A program made the position numbers and the translations under genes. A stretch of 64,000 nucleotides of DNA, taken from assembly GCA_948684385.1 (NCBI GenBank), contig CAPQCU010000001.1, positions 248,001-312,000 of the forward strand, written 5' to 3'. The DNA comes from an uncultured bacterium (GTDB taxonomy: Bacteria; Cyanobacteriota; Vampirovibrionia; Gastranaerophilales; Gastranaerophilaceae). This document shows, one piece after another, positions 25,186-33,734 of this stretch. The notes beneath the pieces are model-generated. The model was not told where the DNA came from, did not search any database, and saw only the letters and a list, made by a program, of their open reading frames with translations. Every line of letters begins with the position of its first letter. The first letter of the stretch is position 1.

Positions 25186-25800
25186 ATGGGAGGTCGTGGT
25201 TCAGGTGGCGGTAAAGCAGGAGGAGGCAAAGCCTCATTAGGTGGTGCATTCTCTGATATCAGAGCTAATAATAACAGGGATTTTAATGAACAAGTGAAAA
25301 GTAAATTATCCGAAATGACTGATAAAGAATTAAATAGAGCTATTATTAACACAAAAAATCAGATGAATAACGAAACCGTTAAACTTGCTCTTGAACAAAA
25401 CAAATTAAGGAAAATGAACGAAGAATTCAGAAAAGTCAATATGAGTGATAAAGACTACGAATCAAAATCGCTTGCTTTGGATAAACAAATTTCAAAAGTA
25501 AACGAAGCTCAATCACGAGCAGATATTCGTACTCAAATTCATTATTTGGCAATTAATGAAAAATACAACGTCAGAGATAAACAAGCTACTAATAATATAA
25601 AATCAATGACGAACGGACAGTTAAACTCTTTTTACAATAAATCATATAAAGAGAGCAGTAAGGCCAGACAAAAAATTGAAAAAACCTCCAATCCTAAAAC
25701 AAAAGCAAAATATCAGAAAATATATGATCAGCATAATAAAAACTTCTTTGCAGCAAACAAAGAACGCAACAATCGTGGACTTGATGGAAAAGATTGGTAA
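25186..25800 (+). CDS. Gly-rich N-terminus, helical phage/mobile-element-type protein
   Basis: 204 residues beginning MGGRGSGGGKAGGGKASLGG, a leader seen in many phage and conjugative-element proteins. The rest is polar and helical (KSKLSEMTDKELNRAI, then a Lys/Gln-rich coiled region). Function unknown. AAAGGAGACTAATTT precedes the ATG. It directly follows the breakpoint of the truncated element. Confidence 0.55.
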   Translation: MGGRGSGGGKAGGGKASLGGAFSDIRANNNRDFNEQVKSKLSEMTDKELNRAIINTKNQMNNETVKLALEQNKLRKMNEEFRKVNMSDKDYESKSLALDKQISKVNEAQSRADIRTQIHYLAINEKYNVRDKQATNNIKSMTNGQLNSFYNKSYKESSKARQKIEKTSNPKTKAKYQKIYDQHNKNFFAANKERNNRGLDGKDW

Positions 25801-25804
25801 TATT

Positions 25805-26128
25805 TTATTTACTTTCAATATCTGTAGCTTCTAATTTAAAAATAACCGGTCTTAAACCATCATTACAACTACAAATAGCAACACCGGGCTTTTTTATCCA
25901 ATCGTTGTAATAGAATGTTGACTCTCCTGCACCATGAGCCAATGCGAATACATATTGATAAATTGCTTTCCAAGCCTCATCGCAAAAACCTTCAGGTTTT
26001 GCATAATCAGCATAGAATTCTTGTCCTACTTTATGAAAAGGACAGGTGGATAATCCGTCAACACCATATTCTTTTGCCAAGTCCTCATTAAACATTGTTT
26101 TTAAAACTGTTATTTTTACTTTTTTCAT
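25805..26128 (-). CDS. TIGR04076-like small protein
   Basis: 107 residues: KKVKITVLKTMFNEDLAKEY, CPFHKVGQEF, EGFCDEAWKAIYQYV and C-terminal CSCNDGLRPVIFKLE match a small Cys-rich family known as TIGR04076 in anaerobes. The role is unknown; conserved Cys and the metabolic context elsewhere suggest redox or metal binding. The start is set at ATG 26128, after AAGGTGGG; a GTG 9 nt earlier is possible. Confidence 0.65.
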   Translation of the reverse strand: MKKVKITVLKTMFNEDLAKEYGVDGLSTCPFHKVGQEFYADYAKPEGFCDEAWKAIYQYVFALAHGAGESTFYYNDWIKKPGVAICSCNDGLRPVIFKLEATDIESK

Positions 26129-26265
26129 AAAAAACACCCACCTTAATAAGCATTATAGTACAAAAATGCTTATGTGTCTGAATGATACGAAATAATCGAA
26201 ATAGACTTTAAATTCAGCAATAGTCGAGTGATGAATGTCATTGTGCAAAATTAAAGGAGGTCATT

Positions 26266-27057
26266 ATGACAACAATTACAACAACATTGACTGATGTCTT
26301 TAAAAGCAGGCAAAATTTTTCAGATTACATTGAGACAAATTCTTCTGAAGTAATTTCGCAAATATTAGAAAATTACCCAAAACGCTCAATGCATATTGTT
26401 TATCCTCAACTGACACAAAGCTCGGAAGGATTAATCAATGCAGCGGGAGAACTTGTTGAAGAACAAAAAGCATATATCTTTTGGTTTATAGCTAATGAAA
26501 AAGAAGATTTACTAAAAATTGCAAAAACGCTTAATAACTTTTTTGATAAAAATTATTGCGGAATTTTTGTTATTAAAGCCTTTTTAAACAGGGATAAAAT
26601 AGAGTTTAATTGTATTTTAAAACCGGAACATAGTATAAATATAAATACATCTTGCAAAATTATGCAAAAACAATATTGGGAAAAATATTTTGAAATTTGT
26701 GATGAAATGGCTCTTGATTTACAAGTTAATCCTCAATATCAACACTGGCAATATCTTCCAATGCATAAACGTAGAGTTTGTTTGATGTTGAGTGTTAGTA
26801 TCCAAAAAGAATATATTGGAGTTGATTTGGTTATTTCAGATAAAACTATTTACAAGTACTTATATAATCTAAAAGATAAAATAGAGACAGAATTAGGCAA
26901 ATTAGAGTGGATAAATGAGCCAAATAATAAAACAAGCAAAATCAGAAAAACTCTTACTTATGACGTAAGTGATTTAAATACGCAGGCAAAAGCCGTCAAA
27001 GATCATATAGATTTAGCATTACAATTCAAAGAAACTTTTTCAAAATATCTAAATTAA
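26266..27057 (+). CDS. DUF4268-domain protein
   Basis: 263 residues. The C-terminal half (from about 140) with YWEKYFEICDEMAL, a strand pair around VCLMLSVSIQKEYIGVDLVI, then LKDKIETELGKLEWI and KIRKTL fits the DUF4268 domain, often found with restriction or nuclease-like genes. The N-terminal half (HIVYPQLTQSSEGLINAAGE) may be a nuclease-like fold, but I cannot confirm catalytic residues. AAAGGAGGTCATT precedes the ATG. Related 16-nt motifs lie on both sides of this gene. Confidence 0.6.
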   Translation: MTTITTTLTDVFKSRQNFSDYIETNSSEVISQILENYPKRSMHIVYPQLTQSSEGLINAAGELVEEQKAYIFWFIANEKEDLLKIAKTLNNFFDKNYCGIFVIKAFLNRDKIEFNCILKPEHSININTSCKIMQKQYWEKYFEICDEMALDLQVNPQYQHWQYLPMHKRRVCLMLSVSIQKEYIGVDLVISDKTIYKYLYNLKDKIETELGKLEWINEPNNKTSKIRKTLTYDVSDLNTQAKAVKDHIDLALQFKETFSKYLN

Positions 27058-27093
27058 ATTACATAAATTGGTGTTTTTCAATAATTACAATAG

Positions 27094-27128
27094 TTTAGGC
27101 TGGGTGTCAAAGTGATACCCAGCCTAAA
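27094..27128. terminator. 12-bp hairpin downstream of the DUF4268 gene
   Basis: TTTAGGCTGGGT (27094-27105) pairs with ACCCAGCCTAAA (27117-27128). No T-run follows on the plus strand, so termination is uncertain. The rest of the gene-free stretch 27129-27469 is AT-rich and holds only one very short open frame. Confidence 0.45.
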
Positions 27129-27323
27129 AGTAGATTATTATTAGCTTTAATGTGTTTTTCACTTAAATATGGTGTCTAAATGATACAAAATTTATGATAA
27201 TTACTTTATTTTTAGTATCTTTTAATGAATAAATATGCATACTAAATAAGACTATAAAGTTAAGAGATGTAAATTTTTGATTTATAACATGGTAAAATTT
27301 GAGAATTTTATTTGGAGAAACAT

Positions 27324-27386
27324 ATGGCATTGGTTATGAAGTGTTCTAAGGAAAGCATAGAGGAACTATCAAATGATTTTTCTTAA
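27324..27386 (+). other. 20-codon open frame, possible truncated gene start
   Basis: ATG 27324 follows TTTGGAGAAACAT, a usable ribosome site, and encodes MALVMKCSKESIEELSNDFS before a stop. It could be the beginning of a longer gene cut off by insertion of the recombinase module, or noise. The 27129-27469 interval shows no other gene. Confidence 0.2.
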
Positions 27387-27469
27387 AAAAGCAGTGTAAT
27401 TTATATATAAATAAATATTCGCTATTATCCTGATATAGGCTGAGAAAGCAGCTTAGGAAAGGAAGAAAT

Positions 27470-27784
27470 ATGTCTATTAATTACAGAAAATTAGGACAGA
27501 AAATTAAACAGTTTAGACTCACAAAAGGTTTATCACAAGAAGAACTTGCAGAAAAATGTAATTTATCAACATCTTATATAAGTTACATTGAAACAGGTAA
27601 AAAGAAAATTAATTTTTCACAATTAGAAAAAATTTCAAATGAATTAAACTTCTCAATAGATATTAATTCAAAAACAGAAGAAAAACATTCTCTTATTACA
27701 TTATTAAACAAGTGTTCGTTTAGAGAAAAGAAATTTTTAAATAAGGTGCTAAAACTTATTATATCTGAAATTGAAACTTACTGA
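27470..27784 (+). CDS. XRE-family DNA-binding protein
   Basis: 104 residues with one helix-turn-helix (IKQFRLTKGLSQEELAEKCN, then STSYISYIETGKKKINFSQLEKIS) and a short helical tail. Such proteins are typical repressors of excision or transfer. GGAAAGGAAGAAAT precedes the ATG. It lies ahead of the large serine recombinase, separated by a terminator hairpin. Confidence 0.82.
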   Translation: MSINYRKLGQKIKQFRLTKGLSQEELAEKCNLSTSYISYIETGKKKINFSQLEKISNELNFSIDINSKTEEKHSLITLLNKCSFREKKFLNKVLKLIISEIETY

Positions 27785-27788
27785 TTTG

Positions 27789-27816
27789 ACTCCCAGTCAC
27801 ATTTGTGACTGGGAGT
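27789..27816 (+). terminator. terminator after the XRE gene
   Basis: ACTCCCAGTCAC/GTGACTGGGAGT forms a perfect 12-bp stem with a 4-nt loop, followed by T-rich sequence. Confidence 0.85.
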
Positions 27817-27869
27817 TTATGGTTTTTGTTTTTTTACTTTTTTATAATTCAACCTGTATAGGATTAATT

Positions 27870-29708
27870 ATGAATAGTGCAGAACATCAAAAAGACAAAA
27901 TAAGAGAACGATATAAAGGTTTGGCTGAAGAAGAACTTTTTTGCATACCAGCAAAAGAACAAAAATCTGTATTTCATAGTGCTAACATAATAAATGTTGC
28001 TGCATATGCAAGAGTTTCAACTGATGGTATAAACCAAACCTCTTCATACGAATTACAACGAAATTATTATACCGATTATATTAATAAAAATGCGAATTGG
28101 CGTTTTGTTGGAATATATGCTGATGAAGGTATAACTGGTACTCAATATATTCATCGTGAAGAATTTATTAAAATGATTGATGATGCGAAAGCAGATAAAA
28201 TTGATTTAATTGTAACAAAAAGTGTTTCTCGTTTTGCAAGGAATACTGTAGATTGTATCGGAATTATTAGAGAACTTCGTAACAAAAAAAAGCCAACATA
28301 CATATATTTTGAAACTGAAGGTATAAACACACAAGATGATAATTATGAAATGGCTTTATCTTTTTGTGCAACAATTGCTCAAGAAGAATCTCACATGAAA
28401 AGTAACATTATGAATAGTTCTATTGAAATGAGATTTAAGCGAGGAATTTTTCTGACTCCACCACTATTAGGTTATGATAAAGATGAAAACGGTAATCTTG
28501 TTATAAATGAAGAAGAATCTAAAACTGTAAAATTAATTTTTTATCTTTATTTATCAGGTTCAAGCACTCAACAAATAGCAAATACTCTTATGGAGTATGG
28601 CAGACTTACTAAAAAAGGTAATACTAAATGGTCTCAAAGTACAGTTCTACAAATTCTACAAAATGAACGTCATTGTGGGGATATAATAGCAAGGAAAACG
28701 TGGACTCCAAATTATCTAGATCATAAGTCTAAAAAAAATAAAAATGATAGAAACATGCATGGCCGTAGAGATAATCACGAAGCTATTATCAGTAGAGATG
28801 ATTTCTTGGCTGTTCAGAAAATAATAAAAAACTCTAAATATGGACACAAAGGATTTCTTCCTGAACTAAAAGTTATTAATGATGGCGTTTTAAAAGGTTT
28901 TGTATCAATTAACACGTCATGGGCGAATTTTACACCTGAAGATTATATTACAGCATCCTTGAGTGCATATTCTTCTGAAGAAATTGATGACGTTATTGAA
29001 ATAAATGCACAAAAAGGCGAGTTTGATTATAGAAAATTTGAAATTGTAAGAAATCAATATGTAAATAGTCTTAATCAAGTAAGCGTAACTTTTACTCCTG
29101 AAAAAGTATTTTTTAGTACAGAATGCTTTAAAAAATTCAATTATACCCCATATATTGAAATGTTAATAAATCCTACAAAAAATTTACTAGCTGTCAGGAA
29201 TGTAGATAATACAAAATGTCGCAATGCTATTAAATGGTTTCGATATTCTAAAAATAAAATTAATACTAGACCAATTCCCGGAACAGCATTCTTGAGTACA
29301 CTTTATGAAATATTAGACTGGGATCTTGAAAATAAATATAAAATTATCGGACAAGCAAAGAGTCGCAATGAGGATTTTTTAATCTTATTTGATTTAACAG
29401 AAACTAGTGTACTAATATCTCAATCTTCTATACGTATTAATCATACTGAAATCCCGAAATGTCCATTAACTACAAGTGGTCCTAAAAAAGACCTGGTTGC
29501 GTATCCTAAAGTATGGGGTAATAGTTTTGGTAAGCAATATTATGAACAACAAGCTTTAAAACAGAGGACATTAGCGAATAAAGATTGGAAAATAACACAA
29601 GAAGGTATAAAAGTAGAGACTCATACCGAATTAAATACGACATCGCCAGAGCAAGTATTTAATCATATAGAAAAGATTAAGCGAGAAATCCAAAAGGAGG
29701 TAGAATAG
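27870..29708 (+). CDS. large serine recombinase with an extra C-terminal domain
   Basis: 612 residues. The resolvase catalytic domain has AAYARVSTDG with the nucleophile Ser at about residue 50 and the SRFARN segment. A Recombinase domain follows (TPPLLGYDKDENGNLVINEE, then LQILQNERHCGD). About residues 400-560 form a further domain (VFFSTECFKKF, YIEMLINPTKNLLAVR, then GTAFLSTLYEILDWD) also found in the next gene. It likely integrates and excises the surrounding element. The start at 27870 skips a hydrophobic N-terminal extension that would run through the terminator. No classic zinc ribbon is evident. Confidence 0.88.
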   Translation: MNSAEHQKDKIRERYKGLAEEELFCIPAKEQKSVFHSANIINVAAYARVSTDGINQTSSYELQRNYYTDYINKNANWRFVGIYADEGITGTQYIHREEFIKMIDDAKADKIDLIVTKSVSRFARNTVDCIGIIRELRNKKKPTYIYFETEGINTQDDNYEMALSFCATIAQEESHMKSNIMNSSIEMRFKRGIFLTPPLLGYDKDENGNLVINEEESKTVKLIFYLYLSGSSTQQIANTLMEYGRLTKKGNTKWSQSTVLQILQNERHCGDIIARKTWTPNYLDHKSKKNKNDRNMHGRRDNHEAIISRDDFLAVQKIIKNSKYGHKGFLPELKVINDGVLKGFVSINTSWANFTPEDYITASLSAYSSEEIDDVIEINAQKGEFDYRKFEIVRNQYVNSLNQVSVTFTPEKVFFSTECFKKFNYTPYIEMLINPTKNLLAVRNVDNTKCRNAIKWFRYSKNKINTRPIPGTAFLSTLYEILDWDLENKYKIIGQAKSRNEDFLILFDLTETSVLISQSSIRINHTEIPKCPLTTSGPKKDLVAYPKVWGNSFGKQYYEQQALKQRTLANKDWKITQEGIKVETHTELNTTSPEQVFNHIEKIKREIQKEVE

Positions 29709-29709
29709 A

Positions 29710-30465
29710 ATGGATAATAATTTTCAGAATAATGAACAATATTATCAAGTTTCCAATGAGTTTACAACTGAGAATTTTGAAAATAGTAATTCAGAGAGTT
29801 TATTACCTCAATCAGAAATTAAATATACAAGAGATATGGAAATTATTGAAGTTCCAAATTTCAGTTATGATGGTTTTAGAGTCGTTCCAAATAAATATTT
29901 TGCACATTTATATGAACCATCTTTCTGTTTTAATTATAACAAAGTGTACTTGAATACAGCCTGTATAAAGAAATTCCCAAATGTTAATTATATCCAATTT
30001 TTAATTAATCCAGAGGATAAAATCTTAGCAATTAAATTATTCGAAAAAGAAGAAGAAATGGGAACATTCCCTTGGTGTACCCCAAAAAGAAAACCTAAAC
30101 ACATTACTTGTCCTGTCTTTTTTGGAATGATAATGGATTTAATGGGGTGGAATCCTAATAATAGATATAAACTTCTAGGTAAACTCATAAAAAATAGAGA
30201 TGAATATTTATTCCTATTTAATTTAAATTCTTTTGAATTTTATGAACGAGTTATGGATGAAAATAGTGACAAGCCGAAAATGTCTAGAAAACCTTTGTTT
30301 CCTGAAGCTTGGGAAGACAGATTTGGCTTGCCTGTCGATGAACATAGACGTCAATTACAAGTTAATATTTTAAAAGATTTCATGGTTTATGGTTATTCAG
30401 ATAAAAAAGATAAATCAAATGTTAGTGTAGAGCTAAATGTTAATGGAGGGAATCAAAATGAATAA
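29710..30465 (+). CDS. recombinase accessory protein sharing the recombinase C-terminal domain
   Basis: 251 residues. The central part (VYLNTACIKKF, YIQFLINPEDKILAIKLF, CPVFFGMIMDLMGWN, YKLLGKLIKNRDEYLFLFNL) aligns along its length with residues 400-560 of the serine recombinase, without catalytic sequence. It begins 1 nt after the recombinase stop, with AAGGAGGTAGAATAGA overlapping that gene's end. Probable role: binding the recombinase or att DNA and tuning direction; this is inference. Confidence 0.65.
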   Translation: MDNNFQNNEQYYQVSNEFTTENFENSNSESLLPQSEIKYTRDMEIIEVPNFSYDGFRVVPNKYFAHLYEPSFCFNYNKVYLNTACIKKFPNVNYIQFLINPEDKILAIKLFEKEEEMGTFPWCTPKRKPKHITCPVFFGMIMDLMGWNPNNRYKLLGKLIKNRDEYLFLFNLNSFEFYERVMDENSDKPKMSRKPLFPEAWEDRFGLPVDEHRRQLQVNILKDFMVYGYSDKKDKSNVSVELNVNGGNQNE

Positions 30466-30814
30466 TATTCAACCATCTGTAGCAATAAGTTTGAAAAAAC
30501 CTGCCATACGAATACATAAAGATACCATTCATATGATAGGTGACCCCGAATACATATTACTATCTATTGATATTAAAGAAAAAGCATTAGTGATTACACC
30601 AAGTATTCAATTGGATATAAAAGCTCATTACATAGGGAAATATTTACATAATCATGAAAAATCAATTGTTTTATACAGCAAACCTTTAATGGAAACTTTT
30701 AAAGATATAAACAAGAATTTATTGAGTAATAAATCGTATAAATTATATGGAGTTATTTCTAAAGATAAAAAATGTGTAAAGTTTAAAATTCACGAAGCCA
30801 TATTGATAAATTAA
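30458..30814 (+). CDS. short accessory protein with the same domain type
   Basis: 118 residues. IRIHKDTIHMIGDPEYILLS, ALVITP, SKPLMETFKDINKNLL, then YKLYGVISKD follow the same order of elements as the recombinase C-terminal domain. It begins inside the 3' end of the preceding gene (8-nt overlap) after GGAGGGAATCAAA, and its stop overlaps the next frame. Likely a co-expressed recombination accessory factor. Confidence 0.6.
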   Translation: MNNIQPSVAISLKKPAIRIHKDTIHMIGDPEYILLSIDIKEKALVITPSIQLDIKAHYIGKYLHNHEKSIVLYSKPLMETFKDINKNLLSNKSYKLYGVISKDKKCVKFKIHEAILIN

Positions 30815-30825
30815 TGGAGTTTTTA

Positions 30826-31722
30826 ATGCAAGAAAAAAGATTATATAAATTAAAAATTGATGAAGAATTTCAAAAATTAATACCGGAATTAACAAAAGAA
30901 GAAAGCGATACTTTAGAAGAACTGTTGCTAAAAGAAGGTTGTAGAGAACCTATTTGTGTATGGAATGATTACATTATTGATGGGCATAATAGATATTTTT
31001 TATGCCATAAAAATAATATTCCATTTAACTTTCAAGAAGTTCCAGACCTTAAAACAAAGGAAGATGTACTAGATTGGATGTGTGCAAACCAACTTGGGAG
31101 AAGAAATATATCTGAAAAAACAAGAATGTACTTAATTGGAAAACGCTTTAATCTTGAAAAGAAAGGTGTTCAGGGTAACAACAATGCAACAGGAATTAAT
31201 CAATATTCTATAAAAGAGAAAATAGAAAAATCCAAAACCAGTGAAAAACTAGCTGAAGAATATAATGTTTCACCTGTTTCGATTTATCGCTATGCAAGAT
31301 TTGCAAATGCTATTGATAATATTTCAAAAAAAGAATCAAAATTAGCAAATCGAATTTTAAATGGACAAATTAAATTTACGAGAGCAGATGTTAATAATTT
31401 ATCTAATCAAACAGAAAAAGACTTAGGAAATATCAATAAAAAATTAAGTAAGCATAAAATAGGAAAATCAAGTTTAGCGAAGAATAAACTTTTAGCAAAA
31501 TTTAAACAAGCATCTACAATTCCTGATTATGATCCTGACTCAGATGTGATGAGTTTGGCATTAACAATACCTTATTGGATTGATTCTGTAGATAGAATTA
31601 TAAACAAAAAGGACATCAATGATGTTTCTAAAAATGCGAAATGGAAATTAATTACTGAACTTGGCAACCTAGATATAAAAATAAAAGAAATAACATTAAT
31701 AATGGAGAATAGCGATGGATAA
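30826..31722 (+). CDS. ParB/Srx-like domain protein
   Basis: 298 residues. A ParB N-terminal-type domain with REPICVWNDYIIDGHNRYFL (DGHNR motif) is followed by a helix-turn-helix (KTSEKLAEEYNVSPVSIYRY). Proteins of this type bind DNA and, in some cases, CTP; in mobile elements they may be plasmid-type partition or regulatory factors. ATG 30826 is preferred because GGAG sits 6 nt upstream; ATG 30814 overlaps the previous stop. Confidence 0.75.
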   Translation: MQEKRLYKLKIDEEFQKLIPELTKEESDTLEELLLKEGCREPICVWNDYIIDGHNRYFLCHKNNIPFNFQEVPDLKTKEDVLDWMCANQLGRRNISEKTRMYLIGKRFNLEKKGVQGNNNATGINQYSIKEKIEKSKTSEKLAEEYNVSPVSIYRYARFANAIDNISKKESKLANRILNGQIKFTRADVNNLSNQTEKDLGNINKKLSKHKIGKSSLAKNKLLAKFKQASTIPDYDPDSDVMSLALTIPYWIDSVDRIINKKDINDVSKNAKWKLITELGNLDIKIKEITLIMENSDG

Positions 31723-32578
31723 TTTCAATGATTTATTACCCAAAGTTCACTTTGAACAAATTCAAATTAAAAATCTAATTCCACAAGTAGGTTATCAAAG
31801 GGTTTTATCTAAAGCACATGTAAAAAAAACTGCTGAAAATTTCAATCCGTATCAAATAAACCCTGTCAAAGTTAGTAGACGTGAAGGTAAAAATTATGTT
31901 GTAAATGGTCAGCATACTATAGAAGTTATTGCTTTAGTTTCAGGCTCAAGAGAAACTTCAGTTTGGTGCATGGTTTATGATAATTTAACATACGAAGAAG
32001 AAGCCGAGATTTTTGCTACTCAGCAAAAATATACAAGATATCTTAGTTCGTATGATATTTTTAATGCAGAAATAGAAGCTGGAAACGAAGAAGCTTCTAT
32101 TATTAAATCTGTTGTTGAGAGTTATAATTTAACTATTTCAAGCAATCAAATACCTGGTGCAATCTGTGCAATTGCAACACTTGAATCAATTTATGAAAGT
32201 TATGGGTATGCAATATTAGATGCAACATTGGGATTGTGTATTGCAACTTGGCAGGGAGAGAAAAATTCTTTAAGTTCTTATATTCTAAAAGCTGTTGCAT
32301 TATTATTAGTGGCTTTTCGAGGTGAAATTAAAGAAACTCTTTTTAAAGAAAAACTTCAATTTACTCCAATTATACAGATTTCAAGAAGTGCAAAATTATT
32401 ACAAGAAAGCTCTAATAGAAAAGGATATGGTTATGCTTTGGCAATGTTAAATATATACAATAGCAGATTAAGTAATCCATTAGATGCAACTAAGCTTTTT
32501 ACTTGTAGAAAATTAAAAAAATCAAAATATAGCAAAGTTCAATTTTATGATAAAGCTTCAGAATATGATTATGAATAA
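31715..32578 (+). CDS. second ParB-like (DUF6551-type) protein
   Basis: 287 residues. The N-terminal segments VGYQRVLSKAHVKKTAENF, INPVKVSRREGKNYVVNGQH (NGQH in the DGHNR position), EEEAEIFATQQKYTRYLS and a helical C-terminal half fit the ParB-nuclease-like/DUF6551 group. It overlaps the preceding ParB-like gene by 8 nt, so the two are coupled. Function in the element is unknown. Confidence 0.65.
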   Translation: MDNFNDLLPKVHFEQIQIKNLIPQVGYQRVLSKAHVKKTAENFNPYQINPVKVSRREGKNYVVNGQHTIEVIALVSGSRETSVWCMVYDNLTYEEEAEIFATQQKYTRYLSSYDIFNAEIEAGNEEASIIKSVVESYNLTISSNQIPGAICAIATLESIYESYGYAILDATLGLCIATWQGEKNSLSSYILKAVALLLVAFRGEIKETLFKEKLQFTPIIQISRSAKLLQESSNRKGYGYALAMLNIYNSRLSNPLDATKLFTCRKLKKSKYSKVQFYDKASEYDYE

Positions 32579-32589
32579 AAAAGGTGCTT

Positions 32590-32946
32590 ATGGAATTTGA
32601 AAAATTTAAAAGGTATATAGATGTAATAAAAAATACGTCTGAAAAAGAAGAAGCTCTTGCTAAGTGCATTGAACAAAATTTAGCATCTAATTCTTTTTGT
32701 ATAGTTGATATTTGTTCCGATGTTATTGCTTCTTTGGTGGATTTACTTGCTACATATTATGATTGTCATTACGAAATACAAGAACATCTGGATAATGAAA
32801 TTTCATGGTGGCTCTATGAAGATGTTGAAAAAATAATATATATAAAAGAGAATGGCAAAGAAAAAAAGATTCCAGTTCAAGATATATATAGTTTTTGGAA
32901 GTATTTAGAAAGTTCTCGAAATAAAAAATATAAAGACGGTGTTTAA
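32590..32946 (+). CDS. uncharacterised 118-residue protein
   Basis: Acidic, mixed alpha/beta sequence with several Cys and a Trp-rich patch (EISWWLYEDVEKIIYI, ending VQDIYSFWKYLESS). No family recognised. It follows the ParB-like pair by 11 nt. The start is chosen at the ATG after AAAAAGGTGCTT; a GTG 6 nt upstream is the alternative. Confidence 0.5.
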   Translation: MEFEKFKRYIDVIKNTSEKEEALAKCIEQNLASNSFCIVDICSDVIASLVDLLATYYDCHYEIQEHLDNEISWWLYEDVEKIIYIKENGKEKKIPVQDIYSFWKYLESSRNKKYKDGV

Positions 32947-33007
32947 TAATAGGCATAAATATTTTCTTAGAAGATTAAGTTATAGATAGAATGGGGAACA
33001 TTTTAAA

Positions 33008-33301
33008 ATGTGCGAAAATGCATGGTTAAAATTTAAAAACGTTGTTATGATTAATACAAAAACCAATGATAAATTGGATTTTGATCCTATAGAATTTTGG
33101 ATAAATTTTGAATATGAATTAAATAATGCTAAGAGTAAATATTTAAAAATAAGAGAAAAAGAACTCGACAAGCCACTTGGAATATGGGAAATAAATTGGG
33201 AATTTATAGCTGATTTTTATAGAGATTTGAAAAATAATTTTAACAATTATGCTGATTCAAATTGGAAAATTGTAAAAATCAAAGGAAATAAGATGAAATA
33301 A
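33008..33301 (+). CDS. uncharacterised 97-residue protein
   Basis: Helical, Trp-rich protein (MCENAWLKFKNVVMIN, then EFWINFEYELNNAKSKYL). GGGGAACATTTTAAA lies upstream with a modest ribosome site. No family recognised; part of the same rightward gene string. Confidence 0.45.
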   Translation: MCENAWLKFKNVVMINTKTNDKLDFDPIEFWINFEYELNNAKSKYLKIREKELDKPLGIWEINWEFIADFYRDLKNNFNNYADSNWKIVKIKGNKMK

Positions 33302-33317
33302 GCATGAGGTTAGATTT

Positions 33318-33731
33318 ATGTTTTATAGCTTAAGAAAGTTTGGTAGGTTTATAAAAAGGTTGTGGCGTTGGGTTCCGCTTTTATGGAAACAAGAAGACTG
33401 GGACTATGATTACTTATATGAAATAATGCGAATAAAAATGGAAGAGCTTTTAAAATGCCTAAAAGAAGATAATATTCATGTCGGAGCAGATAGAAGAGCT
33501 CGACAATTATCAATATGTTTAGAATATTTTAAAAGAATGAGAACTCCGGAAGATTATATTGATATTCCGTCCGAAGATGTTTCTTTTAAGGATACCCCTG
33601 ATGGTTTTGTTGAGATGAAAACAACTCCTTATTTTAAGCGGCAATGTAAAAAATGTAGAGAATTCGAAAAATTTAATTATGATATGTTTTGGAAAAGGTT
33701 TGTACAATGGCATACAGAATGGTGGGTGTAA
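33318..33731 (+). CDS. phage-type small protein (137 residues)
   Basis: A basic N-terminus (LRKFGRFIKRLWRWVPLLWK) and a body typical of short phage DNA-metabolism-region proteins: DYDYLYEIMRIKMEELLKCL, ARQLSICLEYFKRM, and a closing aromatic repeat ending HTEWWV. Its stop lies only 3 nt from the stop of the convergent element B gene, so no transposon end can lie between the two. Confidence 0.5.
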   Translation: MFYSLRKFGRFIKRLWRWVPLLWKQEDWDYDYLYEIMRIKMEELLKCLKEDNIHVGADRRARQLSICLEYFKRMRTPEDYIDIPSEDVSFKDTPDGFVEMKTTPYFKRQCKKCREFEKFNYDMFWKRFVQWHTEWWV

Positions 33732-33734
33732 TTA

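Larger units (their letters stand above)
26173..27186 (+). repeat. three copies of a 16-nt motif around the DUF4268 gene
   Basis: The consensus KGTGTCWRARTGATAC occurs at 26173-26188, 27103-27118 and 27171-27186, all in the same orientation. The second copy forms the loop and inner arm of a hairpin. The spacing brackets the gene at 26266-27057. Role unknown; possible recombination or regulator sites. Confidence 0.4.
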
